From assembly GCA_002343775.1 (NCBI GenBank), contig DDSH01000028.1, positions 187,731 to 251,730 of the forward strand: 64,000 bases of DNA. Direction: 5' to 3'. The notes under the pieces are model-generated. The model did no database searches. It saw only the letters and a list, made by a program, of their open reading frames with translations, and was not told where the DNA came from. Each line of letters opens with the position of its first letter. Position 1 is the first letter of the stretch. Origin of the DNA: Anaerolineales bacterium UBA2395 (GTDB lineage: Bacteria; Chloroflexota; Anaerolineae; Anaerolineales; Villigracilaceae). The translations under genes and the position numbers were made by a program. Shown here in pieces: positions 45,495-53,730 of the stretch.

Positions 45495-45914
45495 TTACGC
45501 GCGGCAGTTGGCGCACAGACCGAACAATTGCAGCCAGTGTTCCTTGATCTGGTAGCCGGTCTTTTTGGCGATGGATCTCATCAGTGCATCCAGGTCATCC
45601 CCTTCGAAAAATTCCACCTGCCCGCACCCCTGGCACAGCAGGAGATGCTGGTGACCATGACCGGCAGAGATGAAAGCCTGACAACCCATCGGCTGATGCA
45701 CACGCTGGATGAGATGCAATTCCTCCAGCTTTTCGAGCGTACGATAGACCGTGACCAGCCCCAGGGCGCGATCCTTTTTTCGCGCGAGTCCGTAGACTTC
45801 GATGGGCGTCAAGGCACGCGTGGCGGTTTGGACGGTTTCCACCACGGCACGCCGTGCGGCGGTAATGCGATAGCCGTTATCGCGCAACTGTTCGAGCCAG
45901 GCACTAGCTGACAT
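45495..45914 (-). CDS. Fur-family metalloregulator, probably Zur
   Basis: 139 residues. The N-terminal winged helix (NGYRITAARRAVVETVQ) is followed by the metal-sensing part HGHQHLLLC, CQGCG and the C-terminal CANC pair, giving the structural zinc CxxC sites. It represses metal-uptake genes when loaded with metal. The neighbouring ZnuBC-type genes and the NicO/TIGR03943 cluster favour zinc (Zur), but Fur, Mur or Nur cannot be excluded. It has a consensus promoter and a Fur-type operator just upstream, suggesting autoregulation. Confidence 0.93.
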   Translation of the reverse strand: MSASAWLEQLRDNGYRITAARRAVVETVQTATRALTPIEVYGLARKKDRALGLVTVYRTLEKLEELHLIQRVHQPMGCQAFISAGHGHQHLLLCQGCGQVEFFEGDDLDALMRSIAKKTGYQIKEHWLQLFGLCANCRA

Positions 45915-45930
45915 GTTGAGTACTTTCTTT

Positions 45931-45949
45931 ATTGAAAAACATTTTCAAT
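45931..45949. promoter_or_regulatory. Fur/Zur-type operator
   Basis: An 8-3-8 inverted repeat, ATTGAAAA-ACA-TTTTCAAT, 17 bases upstream of the regulator's start and just downstream of its -10 element, so bound repressor would block the start of transcription. Confidence 0.75.
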
Positions 45950-45950
45950 A

Positions 45951-45979
45951 ATTATAAGTTCGATTTTTCAAAGAGTCAA
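45951..45979 (-). promoter_or_regulatory. Sigma-A-type promoter of the Fur/Zur gene
   Basis: Minus strand: TTGACT (45979-45974), 17-base spacer, TATAAT (45956-45951). Strong match to the consensus. Confidence 0.8.
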
Positions 45980-45985
45980 GAAAAA

Positions 45986-46016
45986 GACCTGACCGGTTTA
46001 CGAAGCCGATCAGGTC
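45986..46016 (-). terminator. Terminator after the NicO-TolB gene
   Basis: GACCTGA/TCAGGTC stem (45986-45992 with 46010-46016) with inner CGG/CCG pairing, followed on the minus strand by TTTTTCTTG; 8 bases after the stop. Confidence 0.8.
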
Positions 46017-46023
46017 CGGTTTA

Positions 46024-48534
46024 TCACCACACCCACCTGGGGTTGAAGCCTTGAATACCCAAGTCTTCCACTTCCCCTGTTTCGACGTTCAACACGCTGA
46101 GATATGAAGTGAATGGGAACGCTTCAAGCGCGTACAATTCATACAGCAGATGTTTTCCATCCGGCGACCAATTCAAACTGCCATGCAAGGCATCCGCGTC
46201 GTTCGTCATGACGCGCGCGTTACTGCCATCGTCATTCATCAGCCAGATCTGGTCACCGCGCGTCACAGACAGGTCACGCCGCACAACAGCAATCAGGTTT
46301 CCATCCGGCGACCAGGCAGCGAGCGTATTCTCAAACCCTTCGCCAGGGTTGATGTTCACCAGCGTCTCTGCGGCAAGGTCATACAGGAACAACTGCGTCA
46401 CAAATTGATCATGCCGAATGACCACATCCCGCAGCAGAATGGTCTTGCCATTCGGCGACCACATCGCCGCCGCACCGAGGATGTTCGCAATGACTCGCGT
46501 CTCGCCATTCTCCAGTTGATACAAGCGGATGCCTTCCGGCGTGGCGTAACTCAACCAGTCCCCATCCGGTGACCAGCGCGGGTTGCCGCCGGGAATTTGC
46601 GAGTCCTGAAATACGGGCTGTGCCACCCCCGTCGCCGCATCCACCCACCACAAAGTCGGCAAGCCGCTGCCGTTGCTGTCCAAACTCAAATGCTCATACA
46701 CGATGCGGCTTCCATCCGGCGACCAGACCATGCCCGAGCAGATCGCGTCGACACACTCGGATAATTTTTTGCGGTCAAACGTTTTCAGGTCAACCAGCCA
46801 GATTTCGCTGGAGACGCTGTCGTTTTGAATGATGTATGCCGACCGGTCATTTTGTGGCGAAACGATGAAATCTGCCACGTTTTGTTTTTCTTCCGAAAGC
46901 ATCTGCGAAGTATCATTCGAATACTCGGTGATGAACAAATGCTTGATGCGTTGTTCATCTTCATGCAGATACAAAACCCGCGCTTCATTGACTGACGCTT
47001 GAACGGGCAGCACAAAAGTGAAATTTTCCTGCGCCCGAACCACTGCAGCCCATGTCAGCCCTGCGCCGAGGATCAGGACGATCAGCGCTGAAACCACCGG
47101 CAGGACAGGAGCGAAGCGATCCAGAAATCCCATGCGATCGAAGAGGCGGCGGCTGTTGACCATTAGCAAGCCGATGATGATCAGAATCACAGCGAGGCCG
47201 AGGCTGAAGGACAGGATCAATGCCAAACCGAGAAAGATGCGGTTGATCGCAATGGCGACCAGCAAAATGGCGATGGCATCCGGGCATGGGACGAGTCCGC
47301 CGCTGACTCCAAGGGCGATGAGCGAACGCCAGGTGATGGATTCGGGGACGTCATGCGAGTGCATTTTCCCGTCGCCGTGGTGATGCATCCCGGATTGGGC
47401 GGTTTGGATCTTGACCGCGCTGAACGGTTTTCTATTCGACGCGTTGGGGGTTAACGATACGCGTTTGGGCTGCGGTTGGGCGGGCGTTCTGGATCTCTGC
47501 CAATATAAAAATCGCTGCCAAAGTAAATATGCGCCAAGCCCAAGGATCAACGCGCCGGAAAGAATTTCGAGAAATGGAAAAATGGTCGTCGGCAAAATGT
47601 ATTGCGATGCCGCCAGTGTGACAACGCCAAGCAAAAAGACCGAGCCGGTGTGCGTGAGCGTGACGATGGTGCCGAGGACAACCGCGTGCCAGGACGTGCC
47701 GCGCGAACCGACAAGGTATGCCGCGACAACCGTCTTGCCATGACCGGGCGTCAACGCATGCAGCGCGCCCAATGCCAGCGCGATGACAAGCGCGACAAAA
47801 TAGAACGTGAAGGATAGTTGTTCGTTGCGGACAAGGTCAAGCAGAATCTCCTGCGGTGAGCGTTCGGAAAGTTCCGGCACGACCTGTTCGGCGGTTTCGG
47901 TGACGATATCCTTTTGCTGACCGAACGGCAGGGCAGGCGCGCCACTATCCCACGAGGTCAACAGGCGGCTTTGGTCTTCGATCAATTCGGGATTGCGGAT
48001 GTGGTCGATGGTGAGGACATGGCTCTTCTGTGAAGGGAAGAGAAAAGCGGTTCCGTCTGTTGCAGTGAGATAAAACCAGTTGATGGATTTCGCCGTTTCC
48101 ATGTTGTTTGTGATCACGAGGGTCTCAGCGTTGTTCGTGATCTGGCTCAATGGCGCAGACAGGTTGAAGGTGATGAATTCCTGCCCGGATTGAAAGGCAT
48201 TCAACGCGGACGGCAACTGAACCGAAACGATTGTCAATGGGAGGGGTTTGTCGTCGAGCGTGGCGGCCAACTGGTTGAGGCGTGACACGCTCCAGACTTC
48301 GGCTTCATCTTCACTGACCGAGCCATCCTGATTCGCATCCATCTCATTCCAGAGAAAGTTAACCAGCAACGGTCCCGGCTTGATCTGCCACTCGATCTGC
48401 ATGTCGGTCTGCGACAGGTCAATGGTGATGGTGTGGGCGTATAAATCCGCTGGGTGGGCTTGGACAGTCTTTGTGGGAAACAAAAGAAAAGCGATGATCG
48501 TGATCGCTGTAAGATTAAATCGAATCTTTTTCAA
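46024..48534 (-). CDS. NicO-family metal transporter fused to EF-hand region and C-terminal TolB propeller
   Basis: 836 residues from a TTG at 48534 (GGAG upstream). A signal peptide is followed by an extracellular domain (about 27-235) that includes a perfect 12-residue EF-hand loop, DANQDGSVSEDE. The membrane part (about 240-520) is a NicO/RcnA-type nickel-cobalt transporter: HALTPGHGKTVV, then a cytoplasmic His-rich loop MHHHGDGKMHSHD, then GGLVPCPDAIAILL. The C-terminal 300 residues form a TolB-like beta-propeller with repeated WSPDG motifs. NicO domains usually export nickel or cobalt; the two added extracellular domains are unusual. Last gene of the cluster. Confidence 0.88.
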   Translation of the reverse strand: MKKIRFNLTAITIIAFLLFPTKTVQAHPADLYAHTITIDLSQTDMQIEWQIKPGPLLVNFLWNEMDANQDGSVSEDEAEVWSVSRLNQLAATLDDKPLPLTIVSVQLPSALNAFQSGQEFITFNLSAPLSQITNNAETLVITNNMETAKSINWFYLTATDGTAFLFPSQKSHVLTIDHIRNPELIEDQSRLLTSWDSGAPALPFGQQKDIVTETAEQVVPELSERSPQEILLDLVRNEQLSFTFYFVALVIALALGALHALTPGHGKTVVAAYLVGSRGTSWHAVVLGTIVTLTHTGSVFLLGVVTLAASQYILPTTIFPFLEILSGALILGLGAYLLWQRFLYWQRSRTPAQPQPKRVSLTPNASNRKPFSAVKIQTAQSGMHHHGDGKMHSHDVPESITWRSLIALGVSGGLVPCPDAIAILLVAIAINRIFLGLALILSFSLGLAVILIIIGLLMVNSRRLFDRMGFLDRFAPVLPVVSALIVLILGAGLTWAAVVRAQENFTFVLPVQASVNEARVLYLHEDEQRIKHLFITEYSNDTSQMLSEEKQNVADFIVSPQNDRSAYIIQNDSVSSEIWLVDLKTFDRKKLSECVDAICSGMVWSPDGSRIVYEHLSLDSNGSGLPTLWWVDAATGVAQPVFQDSQIPGGNPRWSPDGDWLSYATPEGIRLYQLENGETRVIANILGAAAMWSPNGKTILLRDVVIRHDQFVTQLFLYDLAAETLVNINPGEGFENTLAAWSPDGNLIAVVRRDLSVTRGDQIWLMNDDGSNARVMTNDADALHGSLNWSPDGKHLLYELYALEAFPFTSYLSVLNVETGEVEDLGIQGFNPRWVW

Positions 48535-48575
48535 GAATTCTCCATGCAGGCAGCCTGAGTATGTCCTTCAAAAGG

Positions 48576-49937
48576 TTACGGCAGCCACTGCGGCATGATG
48601 CCCTGGGTAAGCAGAACGGCTTCAGTAGCAGTACCCTGCCACAAACCGATCTCCGGCTGGTATTGTCCGCGTAGTTTGAATTGCTGAAAGATCAAACGAT
48701 CTCCCCATGGGTCCCATTGCGGCGAGTTATAAGTGTATTCGGGGTCACTGGCAACAAGAATGCCATCCAACATGGCGGGGTTGAAAACCCACAAGGCTTG
48801 TGTCAATTGCCGGTCGTTCACGCGCAGGCTGAGGACGGCGCGTTCCGCCAATGGAGACCAGGCTATCGAGTAGTAGGAATAGTCGTAGGTGTCTTTTTGA
48901 CCGATGTAGGTGACGCTCTCGTTGATGCTCAGGTCGGCAAGCTTGACCTGTGACCGACCGCCGCTTTCCGTTTGAGCATAGACCGTGTAGAGAAATTTCA
49001 TCGAATCTGGCGACCATGTGACGGGTCCGCCGGTATTCGAGGCGAAGAGAAAATGCTCCCCGGTTTGGAAATCGATCAGATGGATGGTATCTGATAACCC
49101 GTCGAAAGAAGCGAGTTTATTCGAGTCAGGCGACCAGGTTGGGTTGTACCCCAAAATCTGCTGGTCGGCGTAGACGGGTCCATCCTGACCATTTTCCAGA
49201 TCCAACACCCAGGTGCGCGGCGAACCAAAGGGGATATCTGGCGTGGGACCGGCGGCTTCGCGCGAGTAGGCGATGCGGGTCTCATCCGGCGAAACGGCGG
49301 GCGTAGTGCAGCGGTCGAAGCCGCAATTGAGGAGCATCGACGAATCGCCGCCCTCACGGCTGACGCGCCAAAGATCCACGCCGCCATTTTCGTTCGGGGA
49401 TGTGAAAATGATGAAGTCGCCGCTCTGCGCCGCGTCAAACGAGATGATCGGAATGGTCTCATCGGTCAGGCGCCGGGGATCGCTGCCATCCACATTCACC
49501 GACCAAATGCTGTTTCTATTCTCCTGCATTAACAGGTATGCCACACGCGGTTCGCGGACGGTGAAGCTCCATGTTTGTGCCTGTTTGACTTCGCGTCCCC
49601 CACTGGCAGTTTCGCCCGCATCCACAAGCAATCGATATGTAACCCCTTTTTGATAGGCTTGAACCGGTGTGAAGCGCAATGTGTAGGTATCCGTCCATTC
49701 AAGGTAACCTTCCTGAACGGGATCGAGAAAAATAAGCGAAGATGCCATTTCCGAATCGAACGCTTCGGAAAATGTAAAGGTGATGGTCTGGTATGGACCG
49801 ACAACGCCATCTTCGGGCAGGTCCACTCGCACGCGGACCCCCGCCTGTTCGCCGATGAAGATGACAAACCCAACCAGTGCGGCGAGGGCGAGAAGAAGAC
49901 TGACAGCGGCGGTATCGAGCGAAAGACGAAATTTCAT
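48576..49937 (-). CDS. Big_5 Ig-like plus TolB/PD40 propeller protein
   Basis: 453 residues. N-terminal membrane anchor (about 10-30), a Big_5 Ig-like domain (about 40-130: TITFTFSEAFD ... LRFTPVQAYQKG), then a six-blade TolB-like propeller with WSPDS and SPDETRIAYSR repeats. Propellers of this type bind proteins or envelope components. Overlaps the TIGR03943 gene by 4 bases and is followed by the NicO fusion whose C-terminal propeller is similar; they may act as one complex. Confidence 0.82.
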   Translation of the reverse strand: MKFRLSLDTAAVSLLLALAALVGFVIFIGEQAGVRVRVDLPEDGVVGPYQTITFTFSEAFDSEMASSLIFLDPVQEGYLEWTDTYTLRFTPVQAYQKGVTYRLLVDAGETASGGREVKQAQTWSFTVREPRVAYLLMQENRNSIWSVNVDGSDPRRLTDETIPIISFDAAQSGDFIIFTSPNENGGVDLWRVSREGGDSSMLLNCGFDRCTTPAVSPDETRIAYSREAAGPTPDIPFGSPRTWVLDLENGQDGPVYADQQILGYNPTWSPDSNKLASFDGLSDTIHLIDFQTGEHFLFASNTGGPVTWSPDSMKFLYTVYAQTESGGRSQVKLADLSINESVTYIGQKDTYDYSYYSIAWSPLAERAVLSLRVNDRQLTQALWVFNPAMLDGILVASDPEYTYNSPQWDPWGDRLIFQQFKLRGQYQPEIGLWQGTATEAVLLTQGIMPQWLP

Positions 49938-50701
49938 GGGAATAAATACGGCTGGTCTGGCGCGGGGACACTTTGCACCGATTCGGCGACGATCATCGGT
50001 ACGCGGCTTTCATTCAATATAACCGTTTCGATGGATCCTTTCACCAGGACCCACGAATCCTGTTCCAGTGTCAGCGCTTCACCCCAAAGTACGGGCATCG
50101 CAATCGCAAAACCGTCTGCAGCACAGCAGGAAACGACAAAACGGCTGACATAAAATTGATCGGTTTCTAGCGCTTCGTCGAAGTAAACGAACCCGATCAC
50201 CGATGCGCTTTGCCCGTTGAATTGGGTCACGTTCTCTTCGAAGTTGAACAATTTCAACCAGTCCAGAATGTTGCGTTCCTCAGACTCGGTCTCGAAGATA
50301 CGCGCCGATGAATCTGAACTGACGAGCGGGGCGCTGGTGCTGAATCCCTTGGTGGAAAAAGCAGACGAATCCAACGGGCGCGCGGGGATCAGAATGCCGA
50401 TCGCCAGCGGGATCAACATCACCCACAGCGATCCCGAGGCAGGCGCATGGTCATGTTCATGGTGGTGGTCGTGCTCAGGGTCATGCTCCTGCTCATGCTG
50501 ACGAGCACGACGAATTTCTGTGAAGACCGCCTGAGCAAGCACGGCAAGGAAGACCATGCCAAAGATGGTCAACGGCACAAAGCGGGCATTGATGTACCAG
50601 GTCAACTGTCCGCTGGCGGCTTTGGATGCAAAGAAAATGCTCAAGCCGAGCAGCAGCAAACCCTGAAACGAACGGATCATTCGCGAAGACATGGCGGTCA
50701 C
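49934..50701 (-). CDS. TIGR03943/DUF1980-type membrane protein
   Basis: 255 residues from a GTG overlapping the permease stop (ATG at 50692 is an alternative). Two membrane segments flank a His-rich loop, EHDPEHDHHHEHDHAP, and the outer part has the family motif RFVVSCCAADG. TIGR03943 proteins are encoded next to DUF318 permeases and are often Zur-regulated; a role in metal transport is assumed. Here the partner permease is immediately upstream. Confidence 0.9.
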   Translation of the reverse strand: MTAMSSRMIRSFQGLLLLGLSIFFASKAASGQLTWYINARFVPLTIFGMVFLAVLAQAVFTEIRRARQHEQEHDPEHDHHHEHDHAPASGSLWVMLIPLAIGILIPARPLDSSAFSTKGFSTSAPLVSSDSSARIFETESEERNILDWLKLFNFEENVTQFNGQSASVIGFVYFDEALETDQFYVSRFVVSCCAADGFAIAMPVLWGEALTLEQDSWVLVKGSIETVILNESRVPMIVAESVQSVPAPDQPYLFP

Positions 50702-51711
50702 CTTATCAAATAGTTAAAGATCAAACCGGTTAATAAACTCATCATGAATGGAATGGCAACAATATAAAACACCGCGCGCCGTTTGAAGACCTGCACATAC
50801 ATCATCACGCTTTTGATGTCTACCATCGGACCGAAGACCAGGAAGGAAAGGATCGAGCCGAAACTAAATGTATTGACAAACCCCAGCGCCACAAATGAAT
50901 CCACCGTCGAACAAATGGAGAGCAGGATCGCAAGCAGCAGCATGACCAGCACCGAAAGGATCGGTCCGCTGCCAATGGCAAGCAGCGCCGACTGCGGGAT
51001 GAAGGTCTGCAACCCGGCGGAGAGCATCGAGCCGAGGATGAGATAGCGCCCCATATCGAAAAACTCGTCCACGGTGATGAGCAATGCCTTGCGGGTCTTT
51101 TCGAGGAAGGAAGCACCGGGCGCGGCATGGTCGTGATCGTGTTCGTGCGCAGACAGCACCGGTCGCAAAATACTTCCCGCATCGTTCTCGACCGAGAAAA
51201 TGAGTCCTGTCACCACGGCAATCCCCAGGCTGATGGCGAAGCGCCAGAAGAGCATCTCGCCCCACCCGAATGCCGAAGCCGTGCTGAAGATGACAATGGG
51301 GTTCAAGACCGGCGCAGCCAGCAAGAACGAGATTCCCGCCGAAAGCGGAAGTCCCTTTTTGAACAGGCGGCGCGTAAGCGGCACAACCCCGCATTCACAG
51401 ACCGGGAAGATCATGCCCATGAACGCACCGCTGACTGCCGCGGCAGCGGGTCGGTTCGAGACCCAGCGGCTCATCTGGTCACGGTCAAGGAACACTTCCA
51501 CGAGTCCCGAAGCGAATGTGCCGAGGAGGAGGAACGGCACAGCCTCCACAAAGATGCCAAGGAAGACCGTCGCAAAAACGTTCAGACGATCCCACAGCCA
51601 TGAAAAGAATCCGGCAGGCATCATGCTGGAGGCTACAAGAACGAGAATGCCCAGTGTGATGAGCAGGATCAAATTTCGCGGCAGGCGGCGGGGTGTTGTT
51701 GTAGTTTCCAC
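50698..51711 (-). CDS. UPF0718/DUF318 permease (partner of TIGR03943)
   Basis: 337 residues, about eight membrane helices in two halves, a metal-binding loop AHEHDHDH between them and a PVCECGVVPLTRRL motif that carries two conserved Cys. It starts with GTG at 51711 and a TATAAT hexamer lies only about 7 bases upstream, so the mRNA may be leaderless. It is the first gene of the operon permease, TIGR03943, Big_5-TolB, NicO-TolB. Function in metal export or uptake is inferred from the context. Confidence 0.9.
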   Translation of the reverse strand: METTTTPRRLPRNLILLITLGILVLVASSMMPAGFFSWLWDRLNVFATVFLGIFVEAVPFLLLGTFASGLVEVFLDRDQMSRWVSNRPAAAAVSGAFMGMIFPVCECGVVPLTRRLFKKGLPLSAGISFLLAAPVLNPIVIFSTASAFGWGEMLFWRFAISLGIAVVTGLIFSVENDAGSILRPVLSAHEHDHDHAAPGASFLEKTRKALLITVDEFFDMGRYLILGSMLSAGLQTFIPQSALLAIGSGPILSVLVMLLLAILLSICSTVDSFVALGFVNTFSFGSILSFLVFGPMVDIKSVMMYVQVFKRRAVFYIVAIPFMMSLLTGLIFNYLIR

Positions 51712-51825
51712 GGGACGATTATAATCAACCGACCTGAGAGTTTTATGAATTCAATCGTTCCAACAGGTTAAGCGAGTTTTTCTCGAAAAGAAAACTCGAC
51801 AAGCGTCTGCCGATCGGGGCTCTAT

Positions 51826-52956
51826 ATGATCAAGAAATGGTTCGGCAAAATCCTGCTGGATCTTGGCGATCTCGAAGGAGAGTTTCGTCAATTCCACCTG
51901 CGGGACACCATTAATTTTTACACCATCGCCGCCATTGCCATGGCGGCTGCAAATCTTGCCATGTTGAGCATCGATACCCTGTTCATCGACGGGAATCGAG
52001 TTGCATTCCTATGGCTGCTCGCCTTCCGCAGTTCGTACGTGGCTTTCACTGTTGGGTGTCTTCTACTTGCGCGACGCACCACCTGGTATAAGACTCTGGA
52101 TACCTATACATTCGGGTGGCTGTTGGTGACGAACATTTTTTTTATTTCGTTCAACTTCATCCGCCCCGGAGATTATCTGACAACAAATGTGGATGTCCTG
52201 CTCGTATTTGGGATCTACGTGCTTTCGTCGCTGCGCATCGACAAAGTGACCCTGCTGACCTTCACATTTTCCATCGGCTCCCTGTTCGTGGTGTATTACT
52301 ACAAGACCGATGTTTCCATCATTACACGCAGCATCCTGCTCTGGATCCATATCTTCGTGCAGGTGATCGGCTTGGTCTCCGCCATTCAGATCCAGACCTA
52401 TCGCCGGAGGGCGTTTCTTGCCTACAACCAGGAGAAAAAGGCGCGCGAGCTGGCACATGACATGCTGCGCGTCGATGCGATGACGCAATGCCTCAGCCGG
52501 CATCATTTTCTTGATCTGGCAGAACAGGAATTCGAGCGAGCGAGGCGATATTCCCGCCCGCTTTCGGTGTTGATGATGGACATCGACCATTTCAAGAGCA
52601 TCAACGACCGATTTGGCCATCACGCAGGTGACCAGGCACTCAAACGCTTTGCTGAGATCGTCCGCCGCGAAAAGCGGCAATCTGACCTGCTTGGCAGGTT
52701 GGGAGGTGAAGAATTTGCCCTGCTGCTGCCAGAGACTCGCGTCCGCGATGCGGAGAAGGTTGCACGACGGGTTCAGGAAATCTGGTCGAGGACGGAAATC
52801 CAGGTCGCAGGGTTGATCATTTCATCGACCGTCAGTATCGGGGTGGTCGAATCTGCGGGAGACGATCATCTCTTCGAGGATGTTTTGATGCGGTCCGATC
52901 AAGCCATGTACCGTGCCAAACAGGGCGGACGTAACCGGGTGGAAGTCGGGTATTAA
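51826..52956 (+). CDS. Membrane diguanylate cyclase
   Basis: 376 residues. Six membrane helices (about 30-190) of a MASE-like sensor are followed by a GGDEF domain: active site GGEEF at 293-297 and the product-inhibition I-site RxxD at 284-287 (RQSD), five residues earlier as usual. It makes cyclic di-GMP from two GTP. The active site and I-site are intact, so it should be functional and feedback-inhibited. Two c-di-GMP riboswitches occur 7 kb away. Single gene; weak ribosome binding site. Confidence 0.95.
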   Translation: MIKKWFGKILLDLGDLEGEFRQFHLRDTINFYTIAAIAMAAANLAMLSIDTLFIDGNRVAFLWLLAFRSSYVAFTVGCLLLARRTTWYKTLDTYTFGWLLVTNIFFISFNFIRPGDYLTTNVDVLLVFGIYVLSSLRIDKVTLLTFTFSIGSLFVVYYYKTDVSIITRSILLWIHIFVQVIGLVSAIQIQTYRRRAFLAYNQEKKARELAHDMLRVDAMTQCLSRHHFLDLAEQEFERARRYSRPLSVLMMDIDHFKSINDRFGHHAGDQALKRFAEIVRREKRQSDLLGRLGGEEFALLLPETRVRDAEKVARRVQEIWSRTEIQVAGLIISSTVSIGVVESAGDDHLFEDVLMRSDQAMYRAKQGGRNRVEVGY

Positions 52957-52972
52957 TTCCTCTTCTTTAAAA

Positions 52973-53082
52973 AGACCTCTTGTGAAAATCTCAAACATTG
53001 AAAAGGACTCCGAAAGTTCTACTTTCGGAAACTCCACCTGAAGTAGAACTTCAGGATTCCAAACTACTTATGCAAGAGGACT
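52973..53082 (-). mobile_element. MITE-like 110-bp repeat, copy 2
   Basis: Reverse complement of copy 1, differing at 6 of 110 positions. The right terminal repeat has one mismatch (CAAGAGGACT). The two inner 8-bp hairpins are kept. It lies between the convergent cyclase and rhodanese genes. Confidence 0.85.
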
Positions 53083-53093
53083 AATAAAAAAAA

Positions 53094-53115
53094 CCGCATG
53101 GGGTCATCCATGCGG
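53094..53115 (-). terminator. Terminator after the rhodanese gene
   Basis: 8-bp stem (53094-53101 with 53108-53115) followed on the minus strand by eight T; 16 bases after the stop. Confidence 0.9.
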
Positions 53116-53130
53116 CATCGATCGGTCAAT

Positions 53131-53610
53131 CTACTGTGGCGCACCCTCAATGGGATAGCCTTTGGCGTACCATTCCCGCAGCCCGCCTGCCATGCTGGTG
53201 GCGGTGAATCCCGCATTCAGGAGAATATCGCGTCCCTCCTGACTGCGATTGCCGGAGCGGCAAATGACCAGGATCTCCTGGTCTTTGGGCAGTTCACCCA
53301 AACGGGCAGGTAACTGATCCAATGGAATGAGTGTGGTGTTCGGCGCATGATACTCATCCCATTCTTCCTTTGTGCGGACATCGAGCACGAAGACTCCATC
53401 CTGATACATTTGATGGGCTTCGTCCACGCTGATTTCCTGCGCCAGCCCGGTGGCTGCGCCTGTTCCGCCACTTGCAGATGTGGCGATCAGGAAGATGACC
53501 AGCGCGACCAGCCCCACTACTCCCAACTGAACCGCCGGTTTCCGCATAAACGCAGAGAACCCGCTGCGGGTGTTGAGACTGCTTCTTTTTGTTGTTTTTC
53601 TTCGGGACAT
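53131..53610 (-). CDS. Membrane-anchored rhodanese-like protein
   Basis: 159 residues from the ATG at 53610 (AGAGGA, 5 bases upstream); earlier in-frame starts lack support. A basic N-terminus and one membrane helix (about 28-48) anchor an extracellular rhodanese domain with the active-site Cys in VICRSGNRS and the family motif VLDVRTKEEWDE. Such enzymes transfer sulfur or sense redox. Single gene with its own terminator. Confidence 0.9.
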   Translation of the reverse strand: MSRRKTTKRSSLNTRSGFSAFMRKPAVQLGVVGLVALVIFLIATSASGGTGAATGLAQEISVDEAHQMYQDGVFVLDVRTKEEWDEYHAPNTTLIPLDQLPARLGELPKDQEILVICRSGNRSQEGRDILLNAGFTATSMAGGLREWYAKGYPIEGAPQ

Positions 53611-53730
53611 ACGAATCCTCTCGATCATTAGGTTGGTTTCCTGCTTAGATGCACATCCGGGGCGGAAGTTGCAATCTTTGATCAAGAAACTTGTATAATT
53701 GGTATTCTGATTACACAAAAGACGGACATC

